Shown in pieces: positions 51,274-61,328 of a stretch of 64,000 nucleotides of DNA. The stretch spans positions 310,001 to 374,000 of the forward strand of contig JAXMCK010000004.1 in the NCBI GenBank assembly GCA_046349395.1, in the 5' to 3' direction. Under the pieces are notes generated by a model. The model made no database searches. It was not told the DNA's origin and saw only the letters and a program-made list of their open reading frames with translations. The stretch is from JAXMCK01 sp046349395 (lineage in GTDB: Bacteria; Pseudomonadota; Alphaproteobacteria; Geminicoccales; Geminicoccaceae). The translations under genes and the position numbers were made by a program. How positions within the stretch are numbered: the stretch's first letter is position 1; every line of letters starts with the position of its first letter.

Positions 51274-52074
51274 ATGAGCAGGCAGGGCGTGGAAGAGCTG
51301 CTGGCGGTGATGCGTCGCCTGCGCGATCCCGAGCGGGGCTGTCCCTGGGACATCGAGCAGAGCTTCGCCACCATAGCTCCCTTTACGATCGAAGAGGCGT
51401 ACGAGGTCGCCGACGCGATCGCCCGGAGCGACCTCGAGGACCTGGAGGGCGAGCTGGGCGACCTGCTGCTGCAGGTCGTCTATCACGCCCAGATGGCCGA
51501 CGAGGCCGGCGCCTTCGACTTCAACGACGTGGTGCGGGGCATCGTCGACAAGATGATCGAGCGGCACCCGCACGTCTTCGGCGACGACCGGGTGTCCGGC
51601 ACTCCCGAGCTGCACGTGCGCTGGGAAGAGCGCAAGGCGGCGGAGCGGGCGCGCAAGGCCGCAAAGAGGGGTTCGGATTCGAGCCTGCTCGCGGACGTGC
51701 CGGTCGGACTTCCCGCTCTGGTGCGAGCCACGAAGCTCGGCAAGCGGGCCGCCCGGGTGGGGTTCGACTGGCCAGATGCCGAGCCAGTGCTAGCGAAGCT
51801 GGACGAGGAGCTGGCCGAGCTCGCCGAGGCGCGCCGATCGGGCAAGGCCGATCATGTTCGGCACGAGGTCGGCGACATCCTGTTCACGGTCGCCCATCTG
51901 GCCCGCCATCTGGGCGTGGACGCCGAGACGGCCCTGCGCGAGGCCAATCACCGGTTCGAGACACGCTTCCGGGCGATGGAGGCCGAGGCGGCCGAGTCGC
52001 GCACGCATCTCGCCGAACGCTCGGCCGAGGAGCTGGAAGCCGCGTGGCAGCGGGCCAAAGCTCGCGTCGGCTAA
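51274..52074 (+). CDS. mazG: nucleoside triphosphate pyrophosphohydrolase MazG
   Basis: 266 residues from the ATG at 51274 (GGAG upstream). Two MazG all-alpha repeats: the first has LRDPERGCPWDIEQSF and EEAYEVADAI with ELGDLLLQVVYHAQMA, and the second EELAELAEAR with HEVGDILFTVAHLARHL. The E-x-x-E and E-x-x-D metal ligands are intact in both. It cleaves NTPs to NMP and PPi, clearing non-canonical nucleotides. Its last 4 bp overlap the convergent nikR stop. Confidence 0.95.
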   Translation: MSRQGVEELLAVMRRLRDPERGCPWDIEQSFATIAPFTIEEAYEVADAIARSDLEDLEGELGDLLLQVVYHAQMADEAGAFDFNDVVRGIVDKMIERHPHVFGDDRVSGTPELHVRWEERKAAERARKAAKRGSDSSLLADVPVGLPALVRATKLGKRAARVGFDWPDAEPVLAKLDEELAELAEARRSGKADHVRHEVGDILFTVAHLARHLGVDAETALREANHRFETRFRAMEAEAAESRTHLAERSAEELEAAWQRAKARVG

Positions 52075-52481
52075 CCCGTCTCCCCGGGCCCCGCGATTAC
52101 CCGGAGATCGCCCAGTCTGACCCCACGCTCGGCGCTGACCCGGTCGGCCATCTCACGGATCTCGGCCAGGGTGCCCTGCAGCACCGCCACCTCGAGGCAG
52201 GCGTGCCGGCTGAGGTGGAGATGCAGGGTCGAGAGACTGAGATCGTGGCGGCCGTGATGCGTATGCGTCAGGCGGCGCGCCAGATCCCGCTGCTCGTGAT
52301 CGTAGAGATAGCTCAGGATGCCGAGGCAGTGCTGGCTGCCGGCCGCACTCACGCGGCGGCTCGCCGCCTCGCGGACGAGGTCGCGTACCGCCTCCGAGCG
52401 ATTGCCGTAGCCCATGGCCGCCACGTGGGCGTCCAGGGCCGCGGCCGTCTCGTCGTCGAGACTGACGGTGACGCGCTGCAC
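52071..52481 (-). CDS. nikR: nickel-responsive regulator NikR
   Basis: 136 residues. A ribbon-helix-helix N-terminus (RVTVSLDDETAAALDAHVAAMGYGNRSEAVRDLVREA), followed by the ACT-like metal domain with the Ni ligands in THTHHGRHDL, LSTLHLHLSRHACLE (His, His, His and Cys). NikR represses Ni-uptake genes when nickel is abundant. It is encoded 22 bp downstream of hupE, an apparent target. Confidence 0.93.
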   Translation of the reverse strand: MQRVTVSLDDETAAALDAHVAAMGYGNRSEAVRDLVREAASRRVSAAGSQHCLGILSYLYDHEQRDLARRLTHTHHGRHDLSLSTLHLHLSRHACLEVAVLQGTLAEIREMADRVSAERGVRLGDLRVIAGPGETG

Positions 52482-52503
52482 GGAAGGACTTCGGGTCCCC
52501 CGG

Positions 52504-53103
52504 TCAGAGCACGCCGGTCAGGATGGCAAGGCCCGCCACGGCCGCGACGCCACCAGCCGAGCGCACGACGGTCGGTGCCAGACGACCGCCGACGCGGCCC
52601 AACCCCAGGCCGAGCGCGATCCCACTGACGTGCAGGAGTGCCGTGGCCAGAATGAAGCCTGCGGCATAGGTCAGCCCGGACGCGGTCTCCGGCATCTCGG
52701 ACCCGTGCGCATGGCCGTGGAAGACGGCGAAGAACGCGACGACTCCCATCGCCAGCGCCACCGGCGGCTGGATGCGGAACGCCACCATCGTGCCGAGGAC
52801 GACGACCGACAGGGCGATGCCGATCTCGACCAACGGCAGCTGGAGCCCGGCGACACCGAGCACGCCACCCAGCGCCATCACGCCGACGAAGCTCGCGGGC
52901 ACCGCCCAGAGGGCGCGGCCGCCGAGCTGCCAGGCGAACATGCCCACCAGCACCATCGCCAGGAGATGATCGAGGCCACTCAGAGGATGCAGAAAGCCGT
53001 GAGCGAAGCCGGTCGTCGCACCGACACCGGTATGCGCCATCGCCATCGTCGGCGTCAGGATCAGGGCGGCCGTCGCGGCAAACCGCTGCAGCGGTCGGAT
53101 CAT
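52504..53103 (-). CDS. HupE/UreJ family nickel transporter
   Basis: 199 residues from the ATG at 53103 with AGAGGAGA upstream. Signal peptide then a multi-span protein with the family motifs GFAHGFLHPLSGLDHLLAM and FHGHAHGSEMP, His-rich nickel-binding positions. HupE/UreJ permeases supply Ni(II) for hydrogenase or urease. Coupling to nikR and a candidate NikR site 54-80 bp upstream indicate Ni-dependent repression. No hydrogenase or urease genes are in view. Confidence 0.92.
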   Translation of the reverse strand: MIRPLQRFAATAALILTPTMAMAHTGVGATTGFAHGFLHPLSGLDHLLAMVLVGMFAWQLGGRALWAVPASFVGVMALGGVLGVAGLQLPLVEIGIALSVVVLGTMVAFRIQPPVALAMGVVAFFAVFHGHAHGSEMPETASGLTYAAGFILATALLHVSGIALGLGLGRVGGRLAPTVVRSAGGVAAVAGLAILTGVL

Positions 53104-53156
53104 CGGCGTCTCCTCTCTGCTTGTAGGTTCCGGGAGCAACCTTGGCACGACCGCAA

Positions 53157-53183
53157 GTATGACGAAACTGAAAAAGATCACAC
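53157..53183. promoter_or_regulatory. candidate NikR operator upstream of hupE
   Basis: GTATGA (53157-53162) and TCACAC (53178-53183), an imperfect inverted pair spaced by 15 bp. The E. coli NikR site is GTATGA-N16-TCATAC, so spacing is one base short and one arm has one mismatch. Confidence 0.4.
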
Positions 53184-53507
53184 CCGCGGCAGCACGCCCG
53201 CTTTCGGGGCCGAGGCCACCGTGCAGCTCATCCTGCCGTAGTCGACCTCCAACGACGCCTGATCGCCGTCGCGCCAAACGGCCCAGCGATTGCCGCTATA
53301 GCGCTCGCCCGTCACCGACGGCTGCTCCTGCAGCTTGCGGGTCTCGCCGTTGACGGTGACTTTCGCCGTGCCCGTCGCGTCGTCGATCGCGACGGCTGCC
53401 GACTTGTCCTGGTCGCAGGCGAGCGCAAGCGTTCGCGGCGGCGGTCCGGACTCGGCACATGCTGCCAGCACGAGAAAGCACCCTACCGTCACGAACCCGT
53501 AGCGCAT
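53178..53507 (-). CDS. MliC-like lysozyme-inhibitor lipoprotein
   Basis: 109 residues from the ATG at 53507. The lipobox VLAAC is followed by a MliC-type beta barrel: LALACDQDKSAAVAIDD, TVNGETRKLQEQPSVTGERY and WAVWRDGDQASLEVDYGRMSCTV, with the two conserved Cys. MliC/PliC proteins protect peptidoglycan from C-type lysozyme. Its 3' end overlaps the NikR-site region upstream of hupE. Confidence 0.72.
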   Translation of the reverse strand: MRYGFVTVGCFLVLAACAESGPPPRTLALACDQDKSAAVAIDDATGTAKVTVNGETRKLQEQPSVTGERYSGNRWAVWRDGDQASLEVDYGRMSCTVASAPKAGVLPRV

Positions 53508-53536
53508 GGCCCTTCCCTGCCCCGCGAAGATCCGGC

Positions 53537-54682
53537 TCACACGGCGTGGCCGAGGCGCCGGGCCAGCTTCGCCCGGTCTTCCTCGGCGATCGCTACACGA
53601 AGGCGCATGGCAGCACCATCGTCGTGCTGTTCCAGCACTTCGCCATGGCTGTGCAGCCACGCCATCAGCTCGCCCTCGCCATAGGGCACCTGGACGTCGA
53701 CGATGGCGCGACCCGACTTCAGCCGCTCGTCCACGAGCCGCAGCAGCCCTTCGGTCCCGGCACCCGTCGCGGCCGACACCATGACGACATCGGACCGCCG
53801 CAGAGCCTCGGCCTGCAGAGCATCCAAGGCATCCGTCGGGACGAGGTCGATCTTGTTCCAGACCTCGATGAGCCGCTTGTTGCGATCCGCTTCGTCGAGA
53901 CCCAGCTCGTCCAGGACCTTGTCGACGTCCTCGCGCTGCGCCTCGGTGTCGGACTGCGAGATGTCCCGCACATGCAGGACGAGATCGGCCGCCAACACCT
54001 CCTCCAGCGTGGCGCGGAAGGCGGCGACGAGGCTCGTCGGCAGGTCGGTGATGAAGCCCACCGTGTCGGAGAGGATGGCGCTCATGTTCGACGGCAGGCG
54101 GAGCCGCCGCATGGTCGGATCGAGCGTGGCGAACACCTGGTCGCGGGCGTCGACCTTGGCGCCGGTGAGCCGATTGAACAGCGTCGACTTGCCGGCATTG
54201 GTGTAGCCGACCAGGGCTACGACCGGGAACGGGACCTCCTTGCGCGCCGAGCGGTGGAGGGCGCGCGTCCGGCGCACCGCTTCGAGCTCGTCCTTGATCT
54301 TGACGATCCGCTCCGTGATCTTGCGGCGGTCAAGCTCGAGCTGGCTCTCGCCAGGTCCACCCAGGAAGCCGTAGCCGCCGCGCTGCCGCTCCAGGTGGGT
54401 CCAGGAGCGGACGAGCCGGGAGCGTTGGTAGGTAAGTGCCGCCAGCTCGACCTGCAGCACGCCTTCGGCGGTGCGGGCCCGTTCGCCGAAGATCTCGAGG
54501 ATCAGACCGGTGCGGTCGATGACCTTGGTCTTCCAGCGCTTTTCCAGATTGCGCTGCTGGACGGGTGTCAGGGCAGCATCGACGACGACGATCTCGGCGG
54601 GCTGCTCCTCGAGGGCCTTGCCGAGGTCCTCGACCTTGCCGGAGCCCAGCAGCGTGGCGGGCACCTTCTTGCGCAGTGACAC
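53537..54682 (-). CDS. hflX: GTPase HflX (canonical start missing; coding extends upstream)
   Basis: From the GTG at 54682 it is 381 residues: GTPase G1 ALVGYTNAGKSTLFN, G3 DTVGFITDLP, G4 NKID, plus the HflX linker RGGYGFLGGPGESQLELDRRKI. But the conserved N-terminal HflX stretch (GRAWVLTPFEPGV, AKLAEAVGLARAIDLDVVHAELV) is encoded upstream to about 54805 with no ATG, GTG or TTG. That frame runs without a stop from the TGA of hfq (54860-54862). The true start may be a rare codon such as the ATC at 54847, or re-initiation. HflX splits stalled or heat-damaged ribosomes. Confidence 0.85.
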   Translation of the reverse strand: MSLRKKVPATLLGSGKVEDLGKALEEQPAEIVVVDAALTPVQQRNLEKRWKTKVIDRTGLILEIFGERARTAEGVLQVELAALTYQRSRLVRSWTHLERQRGGYGFLGGPGESQLELDRRKITERIVKIKDELEAVRRTRALHRSARKEVPFPVVALVGYTNAGKSTLFNRLTGAKVDARDQVFATLDPTMRRLRLPSNMSAILSDTVGFITDLPTSLVAAFRATLEEVLAADLVLHVRDISQSDTEAQREDVDKVLDELGLDEADRNKRLIEVWNKIDLVPTDALDALQAEALRRSDVVMVSAATGAGTEGLLRLVDERLKSGRAIVDVQVPYGEGELMAWLHSHGEVLEQHDDGAAMRLRVAIAEEDRAKLARRLGHAV

Positions 54683-54859
54683 GAGCTCGGCGTGGACGAC
54701 GTCGAGGTCGATGGCGCGCGCGAGACCGACGGCCTCCGCCAGCTTGGCTTCGGGCTCACGAGACGACGCGACGCCGGGCTCGAAGGGGGTGAGGACCCAG
54801 GCCCGACCGGCCGGATCACTCGCCCCCGACGGGAGAGTTGGATCGATGGACGTCGGCTC

Positions 54860-55132
54860 TCAGCCCTGCATCGGGGCTGAAGGCGTCTGCTCGCCGCCAC
54901 CCTCGGGATCGTAGAGGCGCACCGCCGCCGACGGCATCACCGTCGACACCGCATGCTTGTAGACCAACTGCACGTGACCGTCGCGCCGGAGCAGCAAACA
55001 GAAGTTGTCGAACGAGCTGATGACGCCCTGCAACTTGACGCCGTTGATCAAGAACACCGTGACCGGCACCTTGTTCTTGCGGACGTGATTGAGGAAGACA
55101 TCCTGCAAATTCTGTTGTTTTTCAGCAGGCAT
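54860..55132 (-). CDS. hfq: RNA chaperone Hfq
   Basis: 90 residues. The Sm1 region QDVFLNHVRKNKVPVTVFLING and Sm2 region FCLLLRRDGHVQLVYKHAVSTVMP (with the KH motif) are intact. GAAAGGA gives a good ribosome site. Hfq hexamers pair small RNAs with mRNAs. It lies between dat and hflX, as in many alphaproteobacteria. Its TGA leads in frame into the hflX coding sequence. Confidence 0.96.
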   Translation of the reverse strand: MPAEKQQNLQDVFLNHVRKNKVPVTVFLINGVKLQGVISSFDNFCLLLRRDGHVQLVYKHAVSTVMPSAAVRLYDPEGGGEQTPSAPMQG

Positions 55133-55231
55133 GCAGCGAATCCTTTCTTTTTTTGTGGCGCACGCTGCAGCAAAGCATCGACCCTTGGGTCAAGCCCGCC
55201 CGCTCACCGCCGCGTGCAGTCAGGTCCGATC

Positions 55232-55279
55232 TGCCATCGCCGAACCGATGGCACCAACATAGGTTGCCCGATACCGGGC
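55232..55279. other. two small hairpins in the dat-hfq gap
   Basis: TGCCATCG/CGATGGCA (55232-55253, 6-nt loop) and GCCCG/CGGGC (55266-55279, 4-nt loop) lie in the 167-bp gap upstream of hfq. Neither is followed by a U-tract, so they may be 5' leader structures rather than terminators. Confidence 0.35.
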
Positions 55280-55299
55280 GACTACAGGTGGAGCAAGCG

Positions 55300-56187
55300 T
55301 CATTTTCTCCCGCACGTAACGGGATCGGCCAATGTTGCCTCAAGGCCCTGCCATTTGCGGTAGAGCGCCAGCAGCCGTAGCGTCGTGCTGCCGGGCATCC
55401 CGTTCGCCACGGTGTGGCCGTCGATCGAGGTGATCGGCAACACGAAGGAGCTGGTGCTCGTCATGAACGCTTCACGTGCAGCCTTCGCCTCCGCGACCGT
55501 GAAGGGTCGCTCGACGACCTCGATCCCATCGTCTCTAGCCAGCTCGATCACCACGCTGCGGGTCACCCCGCCCAGGATCTCGGGCCCGAGCGGATGGGTG
55601 ACGAGCCGGCCTTCGCCGTCGACGATCCAGGCGTTGGACGAGCTGCCCTCGTGGACACGGCCCTCGTCGTCGTAAAGCCACGCCTCTCTGGCGCCCGCCT
55701 CCAGCGCCTTCTGCCGCGCCAGAAGGTTGGCCAGCAGGTTCACCGACTTGATGTCGCAACGGGTCCAGCGTTCGTCCGTCATCGTGATGACGGCCACCCC
55801 CCGCTCCACCTCGGTCGGCTTCGGCCAGATCGCCCGCCGCACGGTGACGATCAGGCTCGGATGAACGTTCCGCGGAAAGGGGTGATTGCGGGGCGCAACC
55901 CCACGGCCGACCTGGATGTAGCAGATCGCCTGTCGGAGCCGGTTACGCCGCAGCGTCTCGCCGATGATGGCGGCAAGAGCCCGCCGGGACGTCGGCATGC
56001 CGATCCGCAGCTCGCCGAGGCTCCGCTCCAGCCGAGCCATGTGCCGATCGATGTCGAGCGGCACGCCGTCGACGCACTTGATGACCTCGTACACACCGTC
56101 GGCGAATTGCAGGCCGCGCTCCTCGACGGCCACCGCCGGGCGGTCGATCGGCAGGTACCGCCCGTTGACATAGGCGATCCGCGACAT
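55300..56187 (-). CDS. dat: D-amino-acid transaminase-like class IV aminotransferase
   Basis: 295 residues. Class IV PLP fold: YVNGRYLPIDRPAVAVEERGLQFADGVYEV, WTRCDIKSVNLLANLLA with the PLP lysine, HEGSSSNAWIV, ILGGVTRSVVIELA and STSSFVLPITSIDG. This pattern, and location between ntrX and hfq, match alphaproteobacterial dat. It interconverts D-alanine and D-glutamate, feeding peptidoglycan synthesis. Branched-chain substrates cannot be excluded. Confidence 0.88.
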   Translation of the reverse strand: MSRIAYVNGRYLPIDRPAVAVEERGLQFADGVYEVIKCVDGVPLDIDRHMARLERSLGELRIGMPTSRRALAAIIGETLRRNRLRQAICYIQVGRGVAPRNHPFPRNVHPSLIVTVRRAIWPKPTEVERGVAVITMTDERWTRCDIKSVNLLANLLARQKALEAGAREAWLYDDEGRVHEGSSSNAWIVDGEGRLVTHPLGPEILGGVTRSVVIELARDDGIEVVERPFTVAEAKAAREAFMTSTSSFVLPITSIDGHTVANGMPGSTTLRLLALYRKWQGLEATLADPVTCGRK

Positions 56188-56190
56188 GGC

Positions 56191-57576
56191 TCAGTCGTCG
56201 CCGTGAAGACCCAGCGTCTTGAGCTTCCGGTGCAGGGCCGAGCGCTCCATGCCGACGAAGTTGGCCGTGCGCGAGATGTTGCCACCGAAACGCTGCAGCT
56301 GCGCCTGCAGGTAGGAGCGCTCGAACTGCTCGCGCGCCTCGCGCAGCGGCATCGAGACGAGCTCGCCATTGGCACTCGGGTCCATGTGGCCCGTGGCGCT
56401 GTTGGTCAGATCGGGCGGCAGGCCCTCGACGGTGATCGGCGAGCCGGATTCGCCCGGCGCCATGATCAGCATCCACTCGATCGCGTTGCGCAGCTGGCGC
56501 ACGTCGCCCGGCCACTCCGCGGTCTGCAGGATGGCCATGGCGTCGTCGCTGATGGACCGCGGCGGCAGGCCGGCGTGGCGCGCCGCACCGGACATGAAGT
56601 GCGCGGCCAGTTCGGGGATGTCGACGCGCCGCTCGGCCAATGCCGGCATCACGAGCGGCACGACGTTCAGGCGATAATACAGATCCTCGCGGAAGCGGCC
56701 CGACGCCATCTCCTGCCGCAGGTCGCGGCTGCTCGATGCCAGGACGCGGACGTCGACCTCGACGCGATTGTCGCCGCCCGGCCGGACGAAGCGCTGCTCC
56801 TGTAGCACCCGCAGGATCTTGCCCTGCGTCTCGAGCGGCATGTCGGCGACCTGGTCGATCAGAAGGGTGCCGCCGTCGGCCCGCTCGAAGGTGCCTATCA
56901 CGCGCGGCTGGTCCGGAGCCTGGAAGCCGGGCTCGGCCCCGAACAGCTCCACATCGACCTTGTCGGGAGCCAGCGACGCGGCGTTGATCACGATGAAGGG
57001 GCCGCCGGCACGCCGCGACTGGGCATGGATCAGACGGGCCGCCACCTCCTTGCCCGACCCCGGAGGACCGCTGATCATCACGCGAGAGCCAGTGGGCGCC
57101 ACACGCTCGATGGCCTGACGCACCTTGCCGATCGCCGGCGAGCTGCCGATCAGCTCGGCCTCGTCGAACGCGATCTGCTTCAACTCCTGCAGCTCACGGC
57201 GGAGCCGCGTGGCCTCCAGCGCCCGCTCCACGGCGAGAAGGAGCCGGTCGGACTTGAAGGGCTTCTCGATGAAGTCGTAGGCACCCTTCTTGATCGCGGC
57301 GACCGCGGTCTCGATGGTGCCGTGACCGCTGAACATGATGACGGGAAGGTCGGGATAGAGTGCCTTGACCCGTTCGAGGATCTGCACGCCGTCGAGCTGG
57401 CTGCCTTCGAGCCAGATGTCGAGCAGCACAAGTCCTGGCCGGCGACGCTCGATTTCCTTCAAGGCATCGGTGCTGTTGCCGGCACCTCTGGGCCGATAGC
57501 CCTCGTCTTCGAGAATTGCGCCGACGACCTCGCGGATCGCCACCTCGTCATCGACGATAAGTACGTCTTTGCTCAT
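56191..57576 (-). CDS. ntrX: nitrogen-regulation response regulator NtrX
   Basis: 461 residues: receiver domain (VLIVDDEVAIREVV, phospho-Asp in LVLLDIWLEG, Lys in EKPFKS), AAA+ domain (GPPGSGKEVAAR, DGGTLLIDQVADMP), and a Fis-type HTH (GGNISRTANFVGMERSALHRKLKTLG). The GAFTGA loop that contacts sigma54 is replaced by AEPGFQAPDQ, typical of NtrX, so it is not a standard sigma54 activator. Partner of NtrY. Confidence 0.95.
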   Translation of the reverse strand: MSKDVLIVDDEVAIREVVGAILEDEGYRPRGAGNSTDALKEIERRRPGLVLLDIWLEGSQLDGVQILERVKALYPDLPVIMFSGHGTIETAVAAIKKGAYDFIEKPFKSDRLLLAVERALEATRLRRELQELKQIAFDEAELIGSSPAIGKVRQAIERVAPTGSRVMISGPPGSGKEVAARLIHAQSRRAGGPFIVINAASLAPDKVDVELFGAEPGFQAPDQPRVIGTFERADGGTLLIDQVADMPLETQGKILRVLQEQRFVRPGGDNRVEVDVRVLASSSRDLRQEMASGRFREDLYYRLNVVPLVMPALAERRVDIPELAAHFMSGAARHAGLPPRSISDDAMAILQTAEWPGDVRQLRNAIEWMLIMAPGESGSPITVEGLPPDLTNSATGHMDPSANGELVSMPLREAREQFERSYLQAQLQRFGGNISRTANFVGMERSALHRKLKTLGLHGDD

Positions 57577-57649
57577 GCGTGCGGCCGCATCTCTCTTGGG
57601 GGGCGCGGTTGACCCGGGTTCATTGCTTGAGGCATGGCGGCGCGCCTGT

Positions 57650-59806
57650 TCACACAGGCCGGGTCGGGAATGTCAGCCGGACGAGACCTCCGCCGGTGGA
57701 CCCGGTCAGCAATTCGACTTTGCCGGAGTGTTCCTCCATGATCTTCTTGACGATAGCAAGCCCCAAGCCGGTGCCGCGACTGCGAGTCGTGACGTAGGGT
57801 TCGAAGAGCTTGGCGCGATCCGGCGGGAAACCGGGACCGTCGTCCTCGACCTCGATCACCACAGCGTCGGGTTGGCGACAGGCACGCACCTTGATCATCG
57901 GACGAGAGCTTCGTCCCGCTTGTTCCGTAAGCACTTCCGCGGCGTTCTTCAAGAGATTGGTGAGCGCCTGTGAGACCTTGGGGGCGTCGCAGACCAGTTC
58001 GATCGGCGCCTCCTTCGGCATCTCGATCTCGTAGCTGATGGCGGGATAGGCCGTCTGCTGCAACAGCACCGCGTCGCGTACGATCTCGGCCAGGCGTTCG
58101 TTGCGCATGACCGCAGCCGGCATACGCGCGAAGGCCGAGAACTCGCTGATGAGGTGACCGATCGTATCCACCTGGCGCACGATGGTGGCGACGAGATTGT
58201 GGAAGGTGTCCTTGTCGTCGACGATCTGCCCCTGATACTTGCGGCCGAGCCGTTCCGCCGACAGCCGGATCGGCGTCAGCGGGTTCTTCACTTCATGGGC
58301 GATCCGACGTGCGACCTCGGCCCAGGCGGCCTGCCGCTGCGCGCCGAGCAGGGCCGTGATGTCGTCGAAGGTGACGACGTAGCCCTGGATCGTGCCCTCG
58401 TCGCGCTGGGCCGCCACCCGAACCAGCAGGGTCAGGGTGCTGCCGCCTCGTGTCAGCGTGAGCTGATGCTCGAGGGTCTGGTCGGGCGAACGGGCGGCAT
58501 CGGCCATGAGGGACTCGATGCCGGGCATGACATCCTCGATCCGCCGGCCGAGGATCTCGCCCTCAGCGCCCGCCAGGAAGTCGGTCGCGGAGCGGTTCGG
58601 TAGGATGATGCGGTGGTCCGCATCGACGCCGATGACGCCGGCCGTCACTCCCGCCAGCACCGTTTCGGTGAACCTTCTGCGATCGTCCAGCTCCTGATTG
58701 GCTTCGATCAGCTCGCGACGCTGGCTGTCGAGCTGGCTCGTCATGCGGTTGAAGGCTCGACTCAGCCGGTTGAGGTCGTCCTTCTCGGGCTCCAGCTCCG
58801 GTACCCTCGCCAATAGATCGCCGGCGCGTACCCGGTCCGCCGCCGCGATCAGCTGGCTGATGGGCGTCACGAGCTGGTTGGCGAAATTGAGGCCGATCCA
58901 GACAGCCGCGAACAGCAACAGCAGCGCCACGATGACGAAGATCAGAGCGGCGTTGATCTGGATGCTGGAACGCTGCGTCTCCATGCGCCGGTACTCGGCA
59001 TTGACGCTCTGCGTCCGCTGCATGAAGCCAAGCACCTTGGCGTCCACGAATCGGCCGACGAAGAGGAATGCGTCGCCGAAGCCGTCGAGACGCACCAGGG
59101 CACGGACCCGGTCGTCGCTGTCGCTCGTCAGGACCACCACCTCGCCGTCCGACGCCCGCTTCATGGCGTCCAGAGGCAGGTTCTCGATCTCCAGCGTCAG
59201 GCCGAGGCCGGAGCGCGCCAGCACCTCGCCGGTACTGTCGAAGACGACCGCCTCGGTCAGGGAGCGCAGTGCGGCCTGGGCGTCGACAACCCGCCGCAGC
59301 AGCTCGGGGTTTAGGACGAGCTCGGACCCTTCCCGGTTGAGGTCGGCCGCCATGGCCAGAGCGTCGGCGCGGATATTCTCCTTGTGCTCCTCCAGATAGG
59401 CCTGGGCGACGTTCAGGGAGTTCGCCAAGGCACTGCGGATCTGGTCGCTGAACCAGGCCTCCAGGCCCGAGCTCAGGAAGAAGACCGAGAACGACGCGAC
59501 GATGATCGCGGGGGCCGCGGCGACGACGGCGAAGATGGCGACGAGACGGGTGTGGAGGCGCGACCCGGCCGAGCCTTGGCGCCGCTCCAGCATGATGCGG
59601 ACGAGCCGGCGCGCGATGATGATCCCGAGCAGCAGCAGCAGGATCAGATCGAGGTTCAGCAGGACGACGATCGTCTGGACGCCGCTGCCGTCGGGCGGTG
59701 CCCCGGAGATGACGGCGTAGGTCGCAAGGCCCGAGACGACGGCGGCGATCGTGAGCAGCAGGGCCAGACGCCGCTCGATGTCGAACTGCCGGATGCGCTC
59801 GAGCAT
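57650..59806 (-). CDS. ntrY: sensor histidine kinase NtrY
   Basis: 718 residues from the ATG at 59806 (GAGGAG upstream). N-terminal membrane spans (ALLLTIAAVVSGLATYAVI, IIVASFSVFFLSS), a periplasmic region to a further span (INAALIFVIVALLLLFAAVW), HAMP, PAS, then the kinase with phospho-His in RRIAHEVKNPLTPIRLSAERL, N-box TNLLKNAAEVL and GTGLGLAIVKKIMEEH. It controls NtrX and can influence nitrogen, redox and envelope functions. Confidence 0.95.
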   Translation of the reverse strand: MLERIRQFDIERRLALLLTIAAVVSGLATYAVISGAPPDGSGVQTIVVLLNLDLILLLLLGIIIARRLVRIMLERRQGSAGSRLHTRLVAIFAVVAAAPAIIVASFSVFFLSSGLEAWFSDQIRSALANSLNVAQAYLEEHKENIRADALAMAADLNREGSELVLNPELLRRVVDAQAALRSLTEAVVFDSTGEVLARSGLGLTLEIENLPLDAMKRASDGEVVVLTSDSDDRVRALVRLDGFGDAFLFVGRFVDAKVLGFMQRTQSVNAEYRRMETQRSSIQINAALIFVIVALLLLFAAVWIGLNFANQLVTPISQLIAAADRVRAGDLLARVPELEPEKDDLNRLSRAFNRMTSQLDSQRRELIEANQELDDRRRFTETVLAGVTAGVIGVDADHRIILPNRSATDFLAGAEGEILGRRIEDVMPGIESLMADAARSPDQTLEHQLTLTRGGSTLTLLVRVAAQRDEGTIQGYVVTFDDITALLGAQRQAAWAEVARRIAHEVKNPLTPIRLSAERLGRKYQGQIVDDKDTFHNLVATIVRQVDTIGHLISEFSAFARMPAAVMRNERLAEIVRDAVLLQQTAYPAISYEIEMPKEAPIELVCDAPKVSQALTNLLKNAAEVLTEQAGRSSRPMIKVRACRQPDAVVIEVEDDGPGFPPDRAKLFEPYVTTRSRGTGLGLAIVKKIMEEHSGKVELLTGSTGGGLVRLTFPTRPV

Positions 59807-59882
59807 GCCCGGCTCCTCGCCCGGCTGCTCGGCTAGTGCGGCTCTCAACTATTGGTTCCGATCTGGCCCGACAGGGCCGGCA

Positions 59883-61324
<1,442 letters not shown>

Positions 61325-61328
<4 letters not shown>

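Noticed and set aside
55248..55269. TGGCAC ... TTGC resembling a sigma54 promoter upstream of hfq
   Set aside because: The spacer is 9 bp rather than 5 between the two elements, so GG and GC are not at -24/-12. It also lies on the wrong strand for hfq.
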